NCBI GenBank assembly: GCA_001579985.1
Contig: LRSR01000118.1
Location: 1 to 30,022, forward strand
Reading direction: 5' to 3'
DNA length: 30,022 nucleotides
Source: Hypsibius dujardini
Taxonomy: Eukaryota; Tardigrada; Eutardigrada; Parachela; Hypsibiidae
The translations under genes and the position numbers were made by a program. Position 1 is the stretch's first letter, and every line of letters starts with the position of its first letter. The notes under the pieces were generated by a model, which was not told the DNA's origin, did not search any database, and was given only the letters and a program-made list of their open reading frames with translations. Below, piece by piece: positions 9,793 to 21,104 of this stretch.

Positions 9793-11381
9793 CGGCGATT
9801 TGAGGCACTTTTCAGCTGACTTTTCTTGTCTGCCTGCCTTTACGGTTGTCCCTTCCGCCGCGGACCTGTCGACGATAAGGATAGCTGTTAAAATCCTGGG
9901 GTAAACGGAGGAAATTACATTTTCCGAGAGCGGATGCACGGACGTACACAACGAGAGAGCTATTTCGAGAGACAACCCGGAGCTCTGAGGAGAGAAGCAG
10001 CGCGCTGAAAGTGACGTAAAACGTCTTCGGTCTGTGTGAGGAGAACAGACGACACAAAGTGGCGTGATGCAGAGCGCACCGAATAACGGCGTTTAAGTGG
10101 GCAATTTTTAATTCGGAACAGTTTAATGATCATTTTGAGTTTGTTGACCACCCGGTTGATTGAGCAGTAAACGGAGTGCCCTGCGCGGTTCTTCTTGCGT
10201 TATTTTTAGGTTCGGCCAATTGAGACGCAGTAGGAACGTAACATTTCGAAAGAGGTTTAAATCTTATTTTTATTGCAGCCAGTGGCTGATTCCTTCCACG
10301 TTCCACTGCGTCCGTTTGAACGGACCGTTTTTGTTTGCGGTGCGCTAGTTGTTCATGGTAGCAAGAGCAAATATTTTCGATCCCAAAAGTTTTAATGGGA
10401 AAGAAAATAAGGGAAAGTGCAAATCTATAATGATAGGACAAAGGAACTGAAAACAGTACTTACGACTACGTAGATGTGGCAGGATACTTGAAAAGGGAGA
10501 TTTTTAAAGCAGGAGCGGCAATAACTAATGGCGGTAAATGAGTTAGGGAATTAGAGATTATTCTCATGCCAGAACAGATTATATAAAATGTTAGGAATGT
10601 TTTTCGTATTATGTTTATCCAGACATATCTGACAGGCGGACACAGACAAGTTCGACACGTTTCGCATTATAGCTCTGGCATTCGTTCAGAATAATGTCGC
10701 CACTAAAAAACGCCTCTCCGAGTTGAAGGTTATTTAACTATCATTCGAACTAGCCCCGAGCATCATCAAGCCCCGAGCGTCATCAGACCACACGTTTCAT
10801 GGCAGGTGTCTATCTACGCCTGCTGCAGATCTCGCACTTCGGTCCCGCCTGGGCGCCCTCAGGACTCTCGCTAGCTTTGCTCGTTCATTAACTGTACAAG
10901 AATTGTTCCAAATTTTACCGAATTGCGGAGAAAGCTGCCACATTACAATAGTTTTAGATTGCTAGCAATAGGAGAGAATAATCAGAAATTCGGCCTGCCT
11001 GCCTGCCCCTTGTTCGTCCCGTCGTTCGAGGTCGACCTTGAAACACATTGAACAGCAGTGGCGCCACCAACAGCCACATTAACTCGCGTGTGAATTGCGC
11101 ACACAAAAGTCCGTTTCCGATGCGCAACGCACAGTCAACAAACCACTTCACGGAGAAAGAAAGGGCTGCATAATTTTTGCTGCAAGGTCTTATTTGTTTT
11201 GGGTTTAACTTTTTTTTATCCCATATGTTCTGTGTGTTCTCGTTCTTTGGGCTTTCTGTTTCCGGGGCTTACACTTTACGCAGTTCCCAAGGAAAATTCA
11301 TCCGGGAGTAGTTATTATCATTGTTGCTACGAAAATTGTTCCCCTTGTCCTTTTCCATCTGGAAAATTCCTACGGATAAAA
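9787..11381. other. Divergent spacer between GRAM and E2 genes
   Basis: Holds the 5' ends of two genes transcribed away from each other. The sequence has mixed composition and no recognisable coding exon. The GRAM frame stays open for over 200 bases above its first ATG but has no ATG of its own there, so that part is probably 5' UTR. A short direct repeat, GCCCCGAGC followed by ATCATCA/GTCATCA, lies near 10753-10786. I found no clear TATA box or RNA gene. Confidence 0.5.
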
Positions 11382-12775
11382 ATGACAACTCCCGCCAGAC
11401 GCCGTTTGCTCATGGATTTCAAAAAGCTTCAAGAAGACCCACCACCGGGAATATCGGCCGCTCCGACAGAGAACAACATGATGCTCTGGAATGCCGTTAT
11501 ATTTGGGCAAGAGTTTTTATCATGGATTCGGAATGATTGCGGGCGGTTGATTGAATGAAAACTATACCGATACTTGGGATTAATTATACACGCCCGCAAT
11601 TGATTGATTGAATGAAAATTATGCTGATACATGGGATTAATTATACACGCCCGCGGTTGATTGATGAATGGACTAAAAACAGCGACCAGTATTTTGTTAG
11701 TGGTTATCTTATTATTATTAATACGGTTTTTGTTGTTCCATTTCAGACCTGCTGACACACCATTCGAAGATGGTACTTTTAAATTGTCCATTCAGTTCAC
11801 TGAGGATTATCCGTCAAAAGCACCACTCGTACGCTTCATCTCAAAAATGTACGTGCTTTCACTTACATGCTTTAGAGATGCGTATCTATCGATTTTTCAT
11901 TCTTTTAAATCTTGAAGGTTTCATCCCAATGTATACGCGGACGGGGGAATATGTTTGGATATATTACAAAATAGATGGAGTCCGACGTATGACGTTTCCG
12001 CGATCCTGACGTCAATTCAGGTGAGGTGCGATTGTTTTTCGCGGGTTTGATTCAGCCGTGATTGATTGATTAATTGATTGGGCGATCCGTTGATTGATTG
12101 AGCGATCGGTTGTTAGATTGGGCGATCGATTGATTGGGCGTTCCGTTGATTGATTGGGCGATCCGTTGTTTGATTGGGCGATCGATTGATTGGGCGTTCC
12201 GTTGATTGATTTGGCGATCGATTGATTGCTCTTGTGCGCTGATAGTGGCGAGGATTAGAGTTGTCGTGTGTTGCTTCGATTCAACCGGAAGACGATTTAA
12301 CATTCCAGAATTGGCTTTTCATATTTTATATTGAGTTAATATTTAAATCAACTACAATTTTCTAAAGTTGATCAAACAGCTATAGTTTTGTTTCGATTAA
12401 TTTAATAATTGATTTTTAGAGTGCTGTAATTAAAATTGGTTAAGATAAATAGCCCTAACAAGCAGTTTTAGATGACCGGGAATAATGATGCTGGAAAGGT
12501 TTTATGTACGAAGCTTTTTTTGCGACTCGGGCCGTCGGACGGGTTGTCAATTAAGTTTGTTTTCTCGAAATGCTGAGAGGAGAATCAGTTTATTCGTTTT
12601 GCAGTCACTATTGGACGAACCGAATCCCACGAGTCCGGCCAACAGCCTGGCAGCTCAACTCTACCAAGAGAACAGAAGAGAATATGAAAAGCGGGTTTCC
12701 GCCGTTGTGGAGCAATCTTGGTCCGGCTTCGGTGAGGATGAGGAGAGTAAGGAGCCGAAAAAAGCCGAAGCATGA
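11382..12775 (+). CDS. UBE2A: Ubiquitin-conjugating enzyme E2, RAD6/UBE2A type
   Basis: RAD6 enzymes carry ubiquitin to PCNA (with RAD18) and to histone H2B (with BRE1/RNF20). Four exons, 11382-11506, 11747-11848, 11918-12020 and 12605-12775, give 166 residues. The start [17 protein letters not shown] and the block [20 protein letters not shown] are almost those of human UBE2A and yeast Rad6, with catalytic Cys88 and the HPN motif in place. Length is normal to about residue 150; then an acidic/Lys tail, [14 protein letters not shown], extends the protein, recalling the acidic tail of yeast Rad6 that animal UBE2A/B lack. Intron 1 has a GC donor: splicing at GG|GCAAGA restores [10 protein letters not shown], the same length and nearly the sequence of yeast Rad6. 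UBE2A and UBE2B cannot be told apart here, and an invertebrate probably has one ancestral gene. Confidence 0.95.
11537..11671. repeat. Tandem repeat of ~53-57 bases in E2 intron 1
   Basis: Two copies plus a start of a third. Each begins with TTGATTGA-type units, continues GAATGAAAA and ends with GGGATTAATTATACACGCCCGC. Copies differ at several bases and in the number of GATT units. Confidence 0.8.
12058..12230. repeat. GATT / GGGCGATC repeat in E2 intron 3
   Basis: Repeated units of the form TTGATTGATTGGGCGATCCG or ...GGGCGTTCCG, about 18-36 bases each, fill the 5' part of the 584-base intron 12021-12604. They are degenerate and imperfectly ordered. Confidence 0.85.
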
Positions 12776-13083
12776 CCTGGATGTTCACACACTCAGTCAC
12801 ACGTCTCTCTTCCGGCGATGCACTCTTCTCTCTCTTTTCTCTCTCCCTCTCACCCAAGAGTAAGACCAACAGACAGGAATGCGCGCACTCTTCGTTTTCT
12901 TCTTCTTCTGTACATATTAATATGCGCGCCAACCAAATGGTGACTCCGGGTGACTTTGTATGTCAAGTCTAATAATACGGACGGGCCGACGGACGGACCG
13001 ACGGATGGGTGGGCAAAGTTTGCTGAACTTCACCTTTGACATGTGGACGTTTTAGTTTTGCGATGATGTCATTCGAAAAAAAA

Positions 13084-13402
13084 TACGAATACGATAAGGA
13101 GGTCCAACTTTCCTACGAGGTAAAACTCCTAGTGCGGCGCAAGTTTTGATTTGGCATAAATGCTGCGCAGTGCGCACGACACGGCAAACAGGACAAAATC
13201 CTAACGGATATCAATCAAAATAGCCACAAAGGTTCTTTTTTTTTTACGAATACGATAAGGAGGTCCAACTTTCCTACGAGGTAAAACTCCCAGTGCGGCG
13301 CAAGTTTTGATTTGGCATAAATGCTGCGCAGTGCGCACGACACGGCAAACAGAACAAAATCCTAACGGATATCAATCAAAATAGCCACAAAGGTTCTTTT
13401 TT
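13084..13402. repeat. 161-base tandem duplication
   Basis: Two head-to-tail copies, about 13084-13244 and 13245-13402, starting TACGAATACGATAAGGAGG and ending CAAAGGTTC plus a T run. I count two base differences (CTAGTGC/CCAGTGC and CAGGACA/CAGAACA) apart from T-run length. The unit contains the near-palindrome TGCGCAGTGCGCA. It matches no gene I recognise. The low divergence points to a recent duplication. Confidence 0.93.
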
Positions 13403-13470
13403 GTTTTCAATTTTTAACAAATTGTATTTTTAATTTTTTGTCAAAGTTGTTGTCACATGTTTTTGTCCGA

Positions 13471-13476
13471 TTTATT
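13471..13476 (-). terminator. Poly(A) signal of the guanylyl cyclase gene
   Basis: AATAAA on the minus strand about 163 bases past the stop codon at 13641-13639. Confidence 0.65.
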
Positions 13477-13638
13477 GATAGAGGGTGACTGCCGTAGATA
13501 GAATGTTTTATACGCTGGTATGACAAAAGGCACACGGCAATGGAAAGCATTAAGAATTGTGGGCGGGATTATAAACCCAAGAATTACGTAGCCGGTTGTT
13601 CGGCTGCCCCAATTCGGATCCTCGTATTATAGGAAACT

Positions 13639-15724
13639 TCAGAGTTGCGAATCATTTCCTCGGGGCGACTTGGGCTGACACAGGTGATCGAGCATTCTGC
13701 TGACCAGCCAGTAGGTAGCGATTGTTCCCTTTCCGGTGTAGTAGTCGTGCCGGTAAGTCATCTCGAAGGCATTGAACTGGTCGAGCAACTTCTTGGTCAC
13801 TTCACTAATTTGAATCTTTTCCGCTGGAAATGAAAAAGTAAACGTGACACCGGATGATTGTGCACAACACCTTAATTTTAGGAAGGTCCTGCTTTCGGCA
13901 ATGCGTGGCGTACCTTCTCCTGTTGACTCCATTTTATTAGCCATTTGGACGCTTTCCCCAAAGCTAAAAAATGGGAAATTTTTGTTGTTTCTGTAAACCG
14001 ATAATAAAGGATCCAAAATGGCAAGCCTTACAGGCAGTAGCGGGGCATTTTGACACCGACCACACCCGCTGCACAATATCCTATAAAGATTTCCAAAATG
14101 TGTACTTCATTTATGATAATGTCATGTACGCATCACGTCAGTATCCGAAAAAAAGCTCATGGAACATTGTGGACTATCACTGTCTGTAATTGTGGACTAA
14201 CTCTCTGTCTGTAATTCTGGACTGTCTCAGTCTGTAATTGTGGACTAACTCTCTGTCTGTAATTGTGGACTAACTCTCTGTCTGTAATTGTGGATTATCA
14301 CTTTTGTCTGTAATTGTGGACAATCTCTTTACCGGAATGCAGCCCGATGCGTAACATCAATTTTTCATCCGGTATGTGCCGGATTATAAAGTCCGCCACG
14401 CCCTCCCGAAAAGCCAAAGCTAGGCCGGCAATTTCGAATGCATGCCGATCACCGTTCCTTATAGGAACTCCACTTGCGATTACATAGGCGTCACCAATCG
14501 TTTCGACCTACACATGACAAAGGTGAATGTTTCGTTGACTTCGCGTTTCACTCCCGGTTAATTTTATACATGTTTTTTTTATTGCAGTACCTTGTAGGCG
14601 TCGAACTTGAGAGTTATACCGTCAAACAGGGTATACCTATACGTCACAGAGCGTGGTTATGATTAGACTTTCGACACCTGGATCTACAGCGGAATAGTAT
14701 TCTCAATGGATGCGTGCATCAAATGGTATATTTTGTCACGTACAAATCGTTCAAAAGATCAACCACTTGAAATGCCGTGCTCCTGGCCGATATGGTTGTG
14801 AACCTATTAACGTTACATATACGGTATAAGTGTTCGCAAGATGGAATGAAGTTCCCTGGCGTCTAATTACCCAACTATGTCGCTGTAATAGATGGTCACC
14901 TGGATTCAAGGGAAATATGTCAGATCGAAAAATAACTACGTAAGGAGAGAACTCCAATCTAAGTGGCTCTTTAATTGTCAGTTTTAGCAGCACCTTACCA
15001 TTTCAAATGCCTCAGGTGGAACTTGCATGCCTCTTTTTAGTGCATCAGCAACAGCTCTGATAATCAAAACGCACCAAGCGTTGACGATGCTCTATACATG
15101 TCATATACGTTACACTGGAGGCAATCTGGCTGTATACGTACCTTGGAAGGATCTCGTAAAGCAGCTCTTCGACTTTGCGTTTCTCGTCCAGCAATGCTCT
15201 AGTCCGGTCATTCACAGTTGATTCCAAGTTAACCGCGTGATGCTCCATCCGTTTGATGACATTATCCATAACCGATCCCTTCTCCACACCGTTTTCTTTC
15301 AGCAAACGTTGAGTGTCTTTAACCGTTAATCGATCTTTAGGCTGCTCGGCCCAGCACATTTGGATCACTTTGGCGACTAATGGCGGACACTCTTCAGTTC
15401 CAATTGACGGCCGGAAGGGCGGGTTATCCAGATACCGAACTTGATCGATGATTTCGACATAGGTCCTGTCTAGAGTCGAATCGAGTGCGCTGTACGGCTC
15501 GCGACGTGTGACGATTTCACAAAGAATAATTGCCATACTAAACACATCACCTGGAAATGAACAACCGTCAATTAACTGACTGCTCCTGAAGAAGGGTTGC
15601 GCGCCGCAAGAACAGTTCAATCCAGAAAGCCCAGCGATCCAGTGGTAGACAGACTGATAGGGACGAAGGTAGATAAGTAGAAAAATAGGTAGATAGACTA
15701 GACAGACAAAAAGAGCGACAGAGC

Positions 15725-15778
<54 letters not shown>

Positions 15779-18700
15779 GAGACAGAGAGACAGAGAGACA
15801 GAGAGACAGACAGACAAACAGACAGACAAACAAAAAAACAGACTTGTCTATCGGCCGCGTGCTAACCTTTTGATGAGCCGGCTGGCGGCATAACAGTTCG
15901 TAGGAACTCTGGTGCACGCCAAAGCAGTGCTTTATAATTTATATCTTGACCGACGGCATCGACTGGGAGAAGTGAAATATTCCGTAGCTCCGGAAAGGCA
16001 TAGTCTGTAATTTTGAGCGTGAAGCGGCTATCGATTACACAGTTCGAACTGTGAAGGTTTCCGTGGGATTGAAGAAAGCTGCTGTGGATGTACTCCAATC
16101 CAGAGACCAAGTCCGAGATCAGGGAAGACTTGAAACCTATTATTTAATAAATAACAGAATCATGCGGTGTGTTGACACACTATAGATCCGGCAGTTATCG
16201 GCGCTAGATATTAGCGTTGTAACAACTTGAACTGGAACTGTCCTTGAGGATTTGCCTCATGTGGTAATATTTCGGAGACCTTTCCCGGACGGGCCTGGTT
16301 CGTCATGCTTGGCTTTAGTCTTACCCCAATCGAGTTCCATGTCCTCTTTTTCGAGAATGTCAACAAGTCCACCCTTGGCGCAATACTCCTATTAAAACAG
16401 AATCTTCTGAACACTCTAGTTTCATGTCTTCTCGTTACAGGGATTTCAATCAGTCCAGACGCAATAATCAATAAGTCCAGCACTGCGTTTTACCATGATG
16501 ATGGCTTCGTGATTGATTTCCGGACAAAGTCCAACGATGCGATTAACATTTTCATGGTTTATCGTGTTGAGCTGCAATTTAAATGACCGTGACAAGGAAA
16601 TACTACCGTAGACGGCTGGTTTAACGATTTCTTTCTCTGTGATTAGTCTGCTTTCTTCCGATTCGAACAGTTTGTGCCGCTTTATTTAGTGTTAACCTAA
16701 GTGCTGACCTTGCTAAGGTAGATGAGGAAGTCACGGGAAAGGTCAATCTTGCAATCCAGGCTTTTCACCATCACGTAGCGCTCATGATACCGCGCAACCG
16801 AGAGTTTGTGTGCCTCTTGAGTCTCCTATTAAAGTGTAAATATTGTCATTTTTAAACACGATTCACGTTGCTCTAGTTTAAACATTTCGCACGGCCAAAA
16901 CTTACGGATCCTTGAACGAGGGACATTGACTTGGTAGAATTGGCGCGGCCTTGAAATTTGACTTCGTCGAGATCAACCCTCCACCACGTATTGCGCAATG
17001 CTTGCTCCATCTTGACTTTCCTGGAGAAAAAAAAGGTCGCAGTGGACAAACTAAACTGTCTTTTATCGCCTCCTGGGTTGACGCCTATTTTCAATGGCAA
17101 TTGATTGCTTATCAAAAGCCGAGCAATATGGCTCTTCTTATTGCTTACCTGTAAATTAGGAAGCCAATCACAAGGAAAAGCAGGACAAGCCCGGCCACCA
17201 CACCCACCGCCGTGTCGAGAACTTTTCCCGATTCTAGAGTTGACATCATAGACACGGTAACGTATGTATGTACGATACGGTAACGTATGTATGTACGATA
17301 CGGTAACGTATGTATGTACGATACGGTAACGTATGTATGTACGATACGGTCCGGTATGTACGGTAACATTCGGCAGTTTAATCGAAAAGATAGCTCACCG
17401 TTCCGCATGAGGCAAACCAGCCGGTCACCTTTGTAGCCACATTCCGGTTCATTTGGGGGAGATCCCATACGACCCTCACCCCAGTCGATAGTTCGCACGA
17501 CCTCCAACGGCTCGCCATGTCCAGCGTATGTAAACACGACCTTCAAAATGATGGTGTGAAAACTGTCACACGAGTCTAAATGCGTAACTGACGATACTTC
17601 TACTATGGTCGATTCTCTGGTACCTTAAAGTCTCCCGTCCCGGGAGCCATATCTAAGACGGCATATCCGCAATCGCGGTCACCGTTTGCGTCAATTCTAA
17701 TGGACCCGTTGATGCCGTCCAACTGGCGAGCCCACATGCGCCTCGTCACAATGAGCCCATCCCGAGGGTCCTCCAAGAATCTCAAAGTCTCATTTAACGC
17801 GGTCGCCCATAATATGATGCCGTCATATAATTCGATAACAGCAGGCGAAATCTGTAGTTAAATATATTTGACCTTTCTCAATAGGGATAAGCTCAGGGTC
17901 AATAACAGGACTGGAGGAGAAGGTGAACGTACGTCTTCGTCATAATCGAAGTTGTATCCGAAACGATTCCAGTCGAGGCTCTTTGCTTTCCTCACTAGGT
18001 TCTGGTACGCGACCTCCGTGTCGGTGCTTTCGCCTGCACCTCTGTTTCTGGTTCTTCCTTCTCTTAGAATGAACAGCGTTCGAAATGCTTGGTGAGCATC
18101 CTGAAATGTCATGTCCCACCATGTAAGTAAGGTTTGTAAGTGGCGTTTTGTCAACATCCACCCCGAGAATGGGCGTGGCGAAATTCGCACCTGATCCCGT
18201 GAATCACCGACACGCCACGAATACGATCCCCAATACTTTTCCTTGTACCACTCGCAGGTGACGAAGACCTACGGTACGCAGAGAATTCAGCTGAATAGAC
18301 AGTTTCAACTGTCATCATTCAGGGCAAAGTCACTTACGAATTCACCATTGGTCATTCCGAGGTCGAATGCTTGTAGCTGCAATCGAAGGAGCGGCTGACG
18401 GTTAGAGGCATGAGACTAAGCATAAAGAAACTACCCTGCTTAAAGCCCATTGCACATTCTGGCATGCTAGGGTGCTACAGATTGGCCTCCGCTGACTCTA
18501 CAGATGTATGTTCTGTATGTTCTGTATGTTCAGATGTATGTTCTGTATGTTCGATATAAGTTGTAATCATTCACATATAGTTAGTTAAATTATTTCTTGA
18601 TTTGAGGAATATCCCTTAGCAAATAACTTGATCCAAGCCAAGCCAATAACTTGATCCAAGCGAGCGGATACCATCCCACGTGATGGCACCCGCTCGCACA

Positions 18701-21104
18701 ATTGATAACTCACTTGGCTTTCCGATAAAACATTTGTTGCAAGTTAGCGCGAACTTACCATAATTTGTCGGACCATCGATCCCTTGGCAAGAACAAAAAT
18801 CACTAGAAAATTAATCACATTGAGTGGAGTGGTCACGAGTGCAGTATGGACCGAAGGGCGACGCAAAAACCCTCGAGAATCGTATCAGTAAACAATTCGC
18901 CGTAGACTGTGCACGTATAAGGTCTTCAAATCAATACATTTGTTCCGCAATAACATCTACCCGCTGTTGAGTTCATCTAGTTCAAAAGGGTGTCCATTGG
19001 GAAAATTTCGCTCAATATCGTCTGGGCTCACCGCAATCAACCGAGTTGTTATTGCGGACCCGCTCACAACCGAGTTGTTATTGCGGACCCGCCCACAACC
19101 GAGTTGCTTTTACGGACCCGCCCACAACCGAGTTGCTTTTACGGACCCGCCCACGTGATCGCCTACATATTACAAAAATAACGAGGATCCCACGCGAGAC
19201 TAACCTCGTGAGTTATTGGCTGCCTGGTAGAGGTGTGTCGTAAAATCGGTAACGTTCCGATACGGCAGATCAAGAGGGAACATTCTCTGACCCTGGCGGT
19301 AGTAGAAGGCACGGTAGAACATGGATCCCACCACACTGAAGAAACTGAAGAGGTCATCGTATATAATGGCCACGTTGGTGTAGTTGTACGTGTCCAGGAA
19401 TTGCAAGGCAAAACGGGACAGTGTCTTCATGGTCGGCCCGGTGCGGGTGAGGGTGCGAAAGATGGTTTTATCATCGAGGGTTAGGCTGAACCCTTGCGAG
19501 GTCACCATTGGGATTTTACTGTCTGGAAGATGAAGGAAATACTAATAAGACGTGAGTCTCAGACACCGATAACCAGTCATAGTCATGTGCAAGCATCGGT
19601 ATGGTCTTAAATTACAGAGTCACTTGTAGGAAGGTAACACAGTGAACAGAAACAGTCACCACGCACTGGGCGTCCACTTTGATGCCTGCATTCTAGACGC
19701 TATTTGTTAACACATGTCGTTGCGAGCTTACCCGCTGCGATTCTTCCGGTGCTTTCTAACGCCTCTGTAACGGGAAGCAGAAATCGGCGTCAACAACCAA
19801 CGCGTGTCAAGGAGCACGCACTTTACACACAGAAGCACAGCTGGAGTGCTACATCGCATTGCAAAGCCCCGCTTGATCAAGGAAGATCAACAACCTCTGC
19901 ATGCATGGCACTATAAAGGTACACGAGTGATCTCTGGGATCTCTGGGATCTCTGGATCCCTGGGATTTGTCCTCATTTACGAACACAGTCACATATTCTG
20001 CCGAGTAATTGAAAAAATACGTCAAGGTGAGAGTGCGTATCTGACAGTTGTGAGTATAAATAAAATGACCACTAGTGCAGCAAAAGATTCCACTGATCGA
20101 ACATGCAATAGAAGTTACTTTAATATTAATTTTAACGGTAGATTTGAAGTCCTACGTGGCAGACCGATTGACCCATACACTTAAAACTGATGACTGCCGA
20201 GAAAAATATTATTTGCTCAGAGGAGACTTACTGGTGCATCCGGGACCCACCACGAGTCCCACGGGAGGGTAGCCCCGCGTCTTAACGTCACCGAATGCAA
20301 ATTTAGACATCAGGTAGGCCGCATGATTTTCGTCCTGCAAACACCACAATATTTATTATGATACTGGCATTCGAATATGGCTGGAACCACTCAGTCAAAT
20401 TCCCTAGCGTTTGATATAGCGTGTTTCCTGAATCACAAAGCAAGCGATCTCATGTGGCACATGCCAGCGGAGACCGGAAGTTAGCAGTCATGGGATCGGC
20501 TTAAGGGACGTTAAAAGTAGATCTAATCCCTTTGTAAAGGATTTCAGTTTAAGACCATCCAAAAGGGGTCTCCAAAAGGGAACAGTCAACTCTCTCTAAT
20601 ATCCTTACCTGATAACAGTCTGAGAAGTCGGACTTGGAGACCATGTGATAAAATACATTTACGTCCGGTAAAATCTCAGTCCGCACTGCCTGAACCGCAA
20701 GCTCAATGATCCCGCCAGATTTCCGCAAATCAATCGGCAAGACTCCACCTGTCAACAAATGGAAGCCGTGGAATACAAAGCTCTGTAAAGAAACGCCACT
20801 GAATGCTGTGACAAAAAACGACAAAGGCAAAGAAATATTAACACACAAAATATCGCTAATCCAGCTAGAATAACAACACAACAGGGACGACAGGGATGTT
20901 CGTGCTCCATTCAATGCTCCCATATAGGTCTTTGCTCTACTGTACCCTAAGCACATGTCTAAGGTTCTGGTTGCAACGATCTCACTTACCGAACGTCGCT
21001 ACAACCAAGATTGTGACGTTGAAAACCGCGTTGCTCCGGTTCACCAAATGGTACTCCGGCATGATATCGGTCGTCGGGATGGGAAAGGGACCTAACGACA
21101 TCAT
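13639..21104 (-). CDS. Receptor guanylyl cyclase, natriuretic-peptide-receptor-like
   Basis: A single-pass receptor that would make cGMP from GTP. 26 GT-AG exons keep one frame for 1065 residues (human NPR1 has 1061): 21104-20990, 20748-20609, 20334-20232, 19764-19732, 19522-19205, 18802-18759, 18376-18338, 18268-18191, 18100-17933, 17851-17624, 17540-17399, 17233-17149, 17020-16906, 16825-16709, 16571-16494, 16388-16325, 16136-15867, 15550-15142, 15056-14999, 14899-14871, 14803-14744, 14636-14591, 14507-14333, 14080-14032, 13963-13914, 13823-13639. Residues 1-475 are a ligand-binding ANF-receptor domain ([32 protein letters not shown]); the helix is at about 477-497; the kinase-homology domain follows (K557, [16 protein letters not shown]); then a coiled coil (about 800-845) and the cyclase domain (849-1045). 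Metal Asp875 and Asp919 and guanine-contact Glu915 and Cys987 are present, but the catalytic Asn and Arg are Gln994 and Lys998. The ATG at 21104 gives no signal peptide, so a 5' exon may be missing. Confidence 0.92.
14168..14327. repeat. Minisatellite, ~25-base unit, in a cyclase intron
   Basis: About six or seven degenerate copies of GTCTGTAATTGTGGACTAACTCTCT lie inside intron 14081-14332 and run up to the donor of the neighbouring exon. No similar unit is seen elsewhere in the window. Confidence 0.9.
15706..15842. repeat. CAGA / GAGACAGA microsatellite in a cyclase intron
   Basis: Tetranucleotide run with AGAGACAGAG interruptions in intron 15551-15866. The long minus-strand frame reading across it (a Ser/Val/Cys/Leu repeat) is not protein coding. 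Confidence 0.92.
17255..17346. repeat. 23-base minisatellite in the intron before the membrane exon
   Basis: Four nearly identical copies of CGGTAACGTATGTATGTACG plus ATA in intron 17234-17398 of the cyclase gene, then a shortened copy. The intron is 165 bases long and stop-free in the receptor frame. Confidence 0.93.
18660..18697. repeat. Short inverted repeat in a cyclase intron
   Basis: Outer arms GCGAGCGG and CCGCTCGC (8 bp) and inner arms CCATC and GATGG (5 bp) surround a CCACGT loop. This gives a 38-base hairpin in the intron between exons 18802-18759 and 18376-18338. It sits next to a duplicated TAACTTGATCCAAGC phrase. Confidence 0.7.
19039..19154. repeat. 29-base minisatellite in a cyclase intron
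   Basis: Exactly four 29-base units beginning AACCGAGTTG and ending GGACCCGCCCAC (CGCTCAC in the first), in intron 18803-19204. Units 1-2 share TTATTGC and units 3-4 share CTTTTAC in the middle, which suggests stepwise duplication. Confidence 0.93.

Larger units (their letters stand above)
12776..13638. other. Convergent 3' spacer between E2 and cyclase genes
   Basis: Contains both 3' UTRs. No AATAAA is seen for the E2 gene; AATAAT occurs near 12971. The middle is taken up by a 161-base tandem duplication, listed separately. A minus-strand AATAAA at 13471-13476 serves the cyclase. No coding exon is recognised. Confidence 0.55.

Noticed and set aside
15551-15866. Long minus-strand frame through the CAGA repeat, reading as a hydrophobic Ser/Val/Cys/Leu protein.
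   Set aside because: It is the translation of a tetranucleotide repeat in an intron. Clear splice sites on both sides join the flanking kinase-homology exons without it.
16572-16708. In-frame extension upstream of the cyclase exon 16571-16494 ([16 protein letters not shown]).
   Set aside because: Alignment of the kinase-homology domain needs the exon to start at 16571 directly after a TTGCAG acceptor. The extra sequence would insert residues in a conserved helix.
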